Shown here one piece after another: positions 5,154 to 8,950 of a DNA stretch of 8,950 nucleotides; within the stretch, counting starts at the first letter, position 1, and each line of letters opens with the position of its first letter. The notes under the pieces were generated by a model. That model searched no databases, had not been told where the DNA came from, and saw nothing but the letters and a program-made list of their open reading frames with translations. The translations under genes were made by a program, and so were the position numbers. The stretch is from Nitrospirota bacterium. GTDB taxonomy: Bacteria; Nitrospirota; Thermodesulfovibrionia; Thermodesulfovibrionales; SM23-35. The stretch covers positions 1 through 8,950 of the forward strand of contig JAOUJR010000051.1 in assembly GCA_029883145.1 (NCBI GenBank), read 5' to 3'.

Positions 5154-6668
5154 ATGAAATATGCACTAAAATATGGTGTCTTTTTGTTCATAGTAGTATT
5201 TTTGTTTTTTTCAAAGGGTATCGTTGCCTCTGAAAAGGCAGAGGATGTGATAGATAATGCCAAATTAAGTTCTCAGACCCAAGCCTGTATTGGTTGCCAT
5301 AACACCTATACACCTGGGATTGTGAAAGACTGGCTCTCAAGCAGACATTCAAAGGTGGTACCTGCAGAGGCTCTGAAAAAAAATGTTCTTCAGAGAAGGA
5401 TTTCTGCTGAGACTCTCCCAAAGGAGTTGTCGAAATATTGTATAGGCTGTTATGAATGTCATAGCCAGAATCCTGAAAATCATAAAGATAATTTTGAACA
5501 CATGGGATATAGGATAAATGTTATTGTTACGCCGAATGACTGTAAAACTTGCCATCCTACTGAGGCAGAACAATACTCAGAGAGCAAAAAAGCTCATGCG
5601 ATAAAAAACCTCATAGAAAATCCTGTATATAATGCATTGACAAATACCATTACTGGTGTGAAGAGAGTTGAGAATGGAAAGATTCTGTCTGAGAAACCCT
5701 CTGGAAGTACCCTTCATGAAACATGCCTTGGATGTCATGGTACCAAGGTAAAGGTTAAAGGCATGAAAAAAGTGAACACACAGATGGGTGAGATACTCGT
5801 ACCTGATTTTACCAATTGGACCAATCAAGGGGTTGGGAGAGAGAATCCAGATGGCAGTCTTGGTGCCTGTTCAGCATGCCATCCGCGACATGGTTTTTCA
5901 ATCGAGGTGGCAAGAAAACCTTACACCTGTGCCCAGTGCCATCTTGAGCCTGATGTGCCTGCATGGAATGTGTATAAAGAGAGTAAACACGGGAATATTT
6001 ATTTTTCGAAATATCATGAATGGAATTTTGACGCAGTACCCTGGACAGTGGGAAAAGATTTTAAGGCACCAACATGTGCAACATGCCACAACAGCCTCCT
6101 TGTCTCACCGGGAGGTGAAGTAATTGCGGAAAGAACTCATAATTTTGGTTCAAGGTTATGGGTCAGGCTTTTTGGTCTTGTTTATAGTCATTCACAACCT
6201 AAATCAGGAAATACAACAATAATTAAAAATAAGGACGGGTTACCGCTACCAACTACATTTACAGGTGAGCCAGCATCTGAGTATCTTATTGATAAAACCG
6301 AACAGGAAAAAAGATTCACTATAGTGAAGAATATCTGTAATAGTTGCCATAGTACTGATTGGATTAATAACCACTTTACAAAGCTTGAAGAGACCACAAA
6401 AGAGACTGATAAGATGACACTTGCAGCAACAAAACTCATGTCAAATGCGTGGGAAAATAAAATAGAAGACAGAACTAATCCATTTGATGAGCCGATTGAG
6501 CAGATGTGGATAAGGCAGTGGGTATTTTATTCAAATTCAATAAGATATGCTTCTGCAATGACAGGTGCTCCTGATTATGCGAGCTTTAAAAATGGGTGGT
6601 GGAGTCTTAGTGAGAACTTGCAACGTATGAAGGACTGGACTGAATTTAAGAAGAAAGCAATCCGATAA
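5154..6668 (+). CDS. Octahaem c-type cytochrome, hydroxylamine oxidoreductase (HAO)-like
   Basis: 504 residues with a signal peptide (hydrophobic core about 8-20, likely cut after A25) and no later membrane segment, so a soluble periplasmic protein is expected. Eight C-x-x-C-H haem sites start at C45, C99, C130, C191, C239, C259, C308 and C395. The long gap between sites 3 and 4, the close pair 5/6, P-R-H-G-F at 244-248, S-K-H-G at 277-280, R-T-H-N at 327-330, and a helical C-terminal tail after site 8 fit the HAO/octahaem cytochrome family. All eight proximal ligands are His, unlike NrfA (C-x-x-C-K). By analogy haem 4 (C191-H195) would be catalytic. Members oxidise hydroxylamine or hydrazine, or reduce nitrite or hydroxylamine; the direction depends on a tyrosine cross-link that cannot be assigned here. 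Candidate tyrosines are Y459, Y465 and Y475. Haem 2 reads C-I-G-C-Y-E-C-H with an extra C96. AAGAGG lies 6 bases before the ATG. No NapC-type or cytochrome c554-type partner is adjacent. Confidence 0.88.
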   Translation: MKYALKYGVFLFIVVFLFFSKGIVASEKAEDVIDNAKLSSQTQACIGCHNTYTPGIVKDWLSSRHSKVVPAEALKKNVLQRRISAETLPKELSKYCIGCYECHSQNPENHKDNFEHMGYRINVIVTPNDCKTCHPTEAEQYSESKKAHAIKNLIENPVYNALTNTITGVKRVENGKILSEKPSGSTLHETCLGCHGTKVKVKGMKKVNTQMGEILVPDFTNWTNQGVGRENPDGSLGACSACHPRHGFSIEVARKPYTCAQCHLEPDVPAWNVYKESKHGNIYFSKYHEWNFDAVPWTVGKDFKAPTCATCHNSLLVSPGGEVIAERTHNFGSRLWVRLFGLVYSHSQPKSGNTTIIKNKDGLPLPTTFTGEPASEYLIDKTEQEKRFTIVKNICNSCHSTDWINNHFTKLEETTKETDKMTLAATKLMSNAWENKIEDRTNPFDEPIEQMWIRQWVFYSNSIRYASAMTGAPDYASFKNGWWSLSENLQRMKDWTEFKKKAIR

Positions 6669-6673
6669 GGAGG
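6667..6673 (+). promoter_or_regulatory. Ribosome binding site that fixes the AhpD-like start
   Basis: AAGGAGG overlaps the TAA stop of the cytochrome and sits 5 bases before the ATG at 6679. It rules out the in-frame GTG at 6673, which lies inside the site. The stop/ribosome-site overlap suggests coupled translation of the two genes. Confidence 0.85.
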
Positions 6674-6678
6674 TGTAC

Positions 6679-7005
6679 ATGTCAAAATTACCAGAGCAGT
6701 ATTTAAGTATCAAAAAGAGGTTTAAGGGGTATTTCAAAGCTGTTGATAACCTTGGAAAAGCGGTAAGAAGCGCAGGTCCTATTGATAAAAAGACATCCCA
6801 TCTCATACAGCTGGCTGCTGCTGCAGCCATTAAATCAGAAGGTTCTGTTCATTCACATACCAGAAGGGCATTAGATGAGGGTGCAAAGCCTGAAGAGATC
6901 TATCATGCGATTATTTTGCTCACAAGTACGATTGGATTTCCAAATGTGTCTGCTGCATTGAGCTGGGCTGATGATATTGTAAAGGAGAGAGGTTTAAAAA
7001 AATAG
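6679..7005 (+). CDS. AhpD / carboxymuconolactone decarboxylase-like protein lacking the redox cysteines
   Basis: 108 residues, an all-helical small protein of the CMD/AhpD superfamily. The family core is visible: an Ala-rich helix (about 45-51), then S53-E-G-S56-V-H58-S-H60-T-R-R-A-L and G-A-K-P-E-E-I. In thiol-active members the corresponding stretch is C-E-G-C-x-x-x-H; here both cysteines are serines, so an AhpD-type disulphide peroxidase reaction is unlikely, while the histidines remain. Similar S-E-G-A/S-V-H-S-H forms exist in the superfamily, so this looks like a stable subgroup rather than a damaged gene. It starts 10 bp after the cytochrome stop with an overlapping ribosome site, so the two are almost certainly one operon. 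The actual activity is unknown. It ends 2 bp from the convergent pcm stop. Confidence 0.85.
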   Translation: MSKLPEQYLSIKKRFKGYFKAVDNLGKAVRSAGPIDKKTSHLIQLAAAAAIKSEGSVHSHTRRALDEGAKPEEIYHAIILLTSTIGFPNVSAALSWADDIVKERGLKK

Positions 7006-7007
7006 TT

Positions 7008-7643
7008 TTACCAGCCATATTCCCCAATCAAAGGCACAAAGATACACGGGGTGTGGTATTCATCTGAATATTTACCCTTTGATTTTGTGCATTTCAGAAG
7101 CTGTTGAGAGAAGCGTTCTCCAACAGGTGCAATGATTATACCTTCTTCAGAGAGTTGTTCCATCAGTACATCAGGAATTTTTGGAGCTGCAGCAGTAATC
7201 ATAATTCTGTCAAAAGGTGCCTCTTCAGGCCATCCTAAGGTGCCGTCACCAGCCTTCACATGGATGTTTGTATACCCGAGGGAACGGAATCGTTCTTCTG
7301 CTTTTTGAGCAAGTACATCAACACGCTCGATTGTATACACCTCTCTTGAAAGTTCAGCGAGGATCGCTCCCTGATATCCTGAACCCGTACCTATTTCTAA
7401 TACCTTCTCGTTACCTTTGAGTTCGAGCAGTTCCGTCATGACTGCAACCATATAAGGCTGTGAAATTGTCTGGCCTTCACCGATTGGTAAAGCCATATCA
7501 TCATAGGCTTTATACTGTAAGGATTCATCAATAAAGAGATGTCGTGGAACCTTTCTCATTGCATTAAGAACCCGCTTGTCTTTAATCCCCCTTAGGATAA
7601 GCTGAATGTTCACCATGAACTCTCTTAATTCTTGAAAACCCAT
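7008..7643 (-). CDS. pcm: Protein-L-isoaspartate O-methyltransferase
   Basis: 211 residues, the usual bacterial Pcm length. It methylates L-isoaspartyl residues in aged proteins with S-adenosylmethionine, starting their repair. Visible marks are V-P-R-H-L-F (32-37), the substrate segment L-P-I-G-E-G-Q-T-I-S-Q-P (52-63) with the conserved S61, SAM motif I L-E-I-G-T-G-S-G-Y (82-90), I-E-R (105-107) and G-D-G (132-134). The start ATG shares one base with the TAA stop of the upstream gene (TAATG), which implies translational coupling; only a weak AAAAGG lies before it. An internal ATG at codon 10 has a comparable signal (AGAGAG), but the family N-terminus favours the first. No terminator was seen between it and the convergent gene at 7005. 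Confidence 0.95.
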   Translation of the reverse strand: MGFQELREFMVNIQLILRGIKDKRVLNAMRKVPRHLFIDESLQYKAYDDMALPIGEGQTISQPYMVAVMTELLELKGNEKVLEIGTGSGYQGAILAELSREVYTIERVDVLAQKAEERFRSLGYTNIHVKAGDGTLGWPEEAPFDRIMITAAAPKIPDVLMEQLSEEGIIIAPVGERFSQQLLKCTKSKGKYSDEYHTPCIFVPLIGEYGW

Positions 7644-8950
7644 TAACTCAGCCTTTTCAGTATTTCTCTTGCTGCGATTACACCTGAAACCGATGCTTGG
7701 ATAAGTCCTCTGCTCACCCCTGCACCGTCGCCAACTGCGAATAGCTTATCAATCTCGGTCTCAAGGGACTCTGAGAGCTTCGGATGCATTGAGTAGAACT
7801 TCACTTCAGCTCCATAGAGCAGGGTATGTTCTGAGTTTATACCAGGAGCAATTCTGTCAAGTGCTTCGAGCATTTCGATGATGTCAGACATATGACGATA
7901 AGGTATCGCAAAACTTAAATCACCTGGTGTGACATCCTTGAGTGTCGGCTCCACATTCCCTTTTGCGATTCTTTCATGTGTTGACCGTCTTCCCTGCTTT
8001 AAATCTCCGAGCCTCTGCACAATGACACCCTTTCCAAGAAGATTTGCAAGCTCTGCGATATATCTTCCATATAATATAGGTTCATCAAATGGCTCTGTAA
8101 AAGATGTGCTCACCAAAAGTGCAAAGTTTGTATTATTCGTTTTCCTGTTCGCATAACTATGGCCATTGACTGTCCAGATACCTTTAAGGTATTCCTTCAC
8201 CACCTCACCATAAGGATTTACACAGAACGTCCTTACCTTATCATTGAACTTTTTAGAATGGAAGATGAGCTTGGGTTCATAGGTTATTTTTGTAAGAGGT
8301 TCAAAGACAGCGGCTGGTATCTCAACCCGTACACCGATGTCAACAGGGTTTTTCAAAAGGGTGAGGTGGAGTCGTTTTGTCTCTCTTTCAAGCCATCTCG
8401 AACCCTCCCGTCCTGGAGCAAGGATGACACATTGAGAATAAAACCTTGTGCCATCCTTGAGTCTTATACCAACAGCCTTTCTTTTTTCTGTAATGACCCT
8501 GTCTGCTTCCACATTGAATAACGTCTCTACCTTTCTGTTAAGGGTCTCTTTTATATTTTTCAAGAGTACCCTGCACCTCTCGGTACCGATATGTCTTATT
8601 GTTGACGGTATAAACTGCAGGTTATTTTCTGATGCGAGCCTTTCTATTACGTGGATATTTTCTTTATTGTCTCCGTATGTTTCTTGAGGAGCACCATATC
8701 TCACATAGATGTCATCTACGTAATGTATCAGGGATTGTAATTTCTCACTGCCTATATATCTTGAGAGAAAACCCCCAATTTTAGGAGAAAGGTTCAATTT
8801 TCCATCGCTGAAAGCGCCTGCGCCACCCCATCCGCTGAGGAGTGCACATTCAGGACAGGTTGCACATGAAATTTCCCTAATTTCCATTGGACATCTTCTC
8901 TTGTCAATGTCATGGCCTTTTTCTATGATAAGGATGCGTGTATCTTCTTT
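7643..8950 (-). CDS. FAD-dependent dehydrogenase, COG2509 type (N-terminus beyond right edge)
   Basis: The frame is open to the window edge, giving 435 visible residues; the ATG at 8887 is internal, because the upstream codons read T-R-I-L-I-I-E-K-G, the end of a Rossmann beta-strand whose G-x-G-x-x-G must lie outside. Visible blocks, numbered from the edge, are R-R-C20-P, then C29-x-x-C32-x-x-C35, G-W-G-G-A-G-A-F-S-D-G-K-L (40-52), V-I-L-A-P-G-R (175-181) and the C-terminal FAD contact V-G-D-G-A-G-V-S-R-G (406-415). These are typical of the poorly characterised COG2509 family of flavoproteins; substrate and physiological role are not known to me. Four cysteines near the flavin domain could bind metal or form disulphides. 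It is coupled to pcm by a 1-base overlap. Confidence 0.87.
   Translation of the reverse strand, partial: KEDTRILIIEKGHDIDKRRCPMEIREISCATCPECALLSGWGGAGAFSDGKLNLSPKIGGFLSRYIGSEKLQSLIHYVDDIYVRYGAPQETYGDNKENIHVIERLASENNLQFIPSTIRHIGTERCRVLLKNIKETLNRKVETLFNVEADRVITEKRKAVGIRLKDGTRFYSQCVILAPGREGSRWLERETKRLHLTLLKNPVDIGVRVEIPAAVFEPLTKITYEPKLIFHSKKFNDKVRTFCVNPYGEVVKEYLKGIWTVNGHSYANRKTNNTNFALLVSTSFTEPFDEPILYGRYIAELANLLGKGVIVQRLGDLKQGRRSTHERIAKGNVEPTLKDVTPGDLSFAIPYRHMSDIIEMLEALDRIAPGINSEHTLLYGAEVKFYSMHPKLSESLETEIDKLFAVGDGAGVSRGLIQASVSGVIAAREILKRLS

Noticed and set aside
5788..6123. Plus-strand open frame of 111 codons inside the cytochrome
   Set aside because: Out-of-frame shadow of the octahaem cytochrome, whose haem motifs run straight through the region.
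6980..7020. Bidirectional terminator between the convergent AhpD-like gene and pcm
   Set aside because: The A-run and T-run near 6996-7012 are not flanked by a real stem; the stop codons are only 2 bp apart.

Overview
The window reads as ordinary chromosomal DNA from an anaerobic or microaerophilic Gram-negative bacterium. An outer membrane is implied by a lipobox lipoprotein, a phosphoheptose isomerase (heptose for LPS) and a periplasmic multihaem cytochrome. Rubrerythrin and the octahaem cytochrome point to low-oxygen life. The mix of genes would suit Nitrospirota (Thermodesulfovibrio relatives) or a former deltaproteobacterial lineage, but this is an impression from gene content, not a search result.

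Layout. Positions 1-1755 (minus strand) hold a compact run, gmhA > ruvC > ruvA > ruvB (only the first 18 codons of ruvB are inside). The three ruv genes overlap and encode the Holliday-junction resolvase and branch-migration complex. Positions 1891-2865 (minus) encode a lipoprotein with three fibronectin-III-like domains, whose signal-peptide DNA contains a perfect 14-bp tandem duplication. Between it and argH lies a 76-bp palindromic repeat (2897-2972) with perfect 12-bp inverted ends. argH (3003-4385, minus) has a good sigma70-type promoter that stands back to back with the promoter of the plus-strand genes.

Positions 4589-7005 (plus) hold rubrerythrin, an eight-haem cytochrome c of the hydroxylamine oxidoreductase (HAO) type, and a small AhpD/carboxymuconolactone-decarboxylase-like protein in which the usual redox cysteines are serines. 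The last two genes are tightly coupled; rubrerythrin may share their transcript. This cluster is the most interesting part: it suggests handling of reactive nitrogen or oxygen species, or nitrite/hydroxylamine chemistry, in the periplasm and cytoplasm. The reaction direction cannot be decided from sequence alone.

Positions 7008-8950 (minus) hold pcm (protein L-isoaspartate methyltransferase), translationally coupled to an upstream FAD-dependent dehydrogenase of the COG2509 type that runs off the right edge. The cytochrome cluster and pcm converge with only 2 bp between their stop codons. I found no tRNA, rRNA, CRISPR array, IS element or prophage gene. No stretch longer than about 205 bp lacks a gene.
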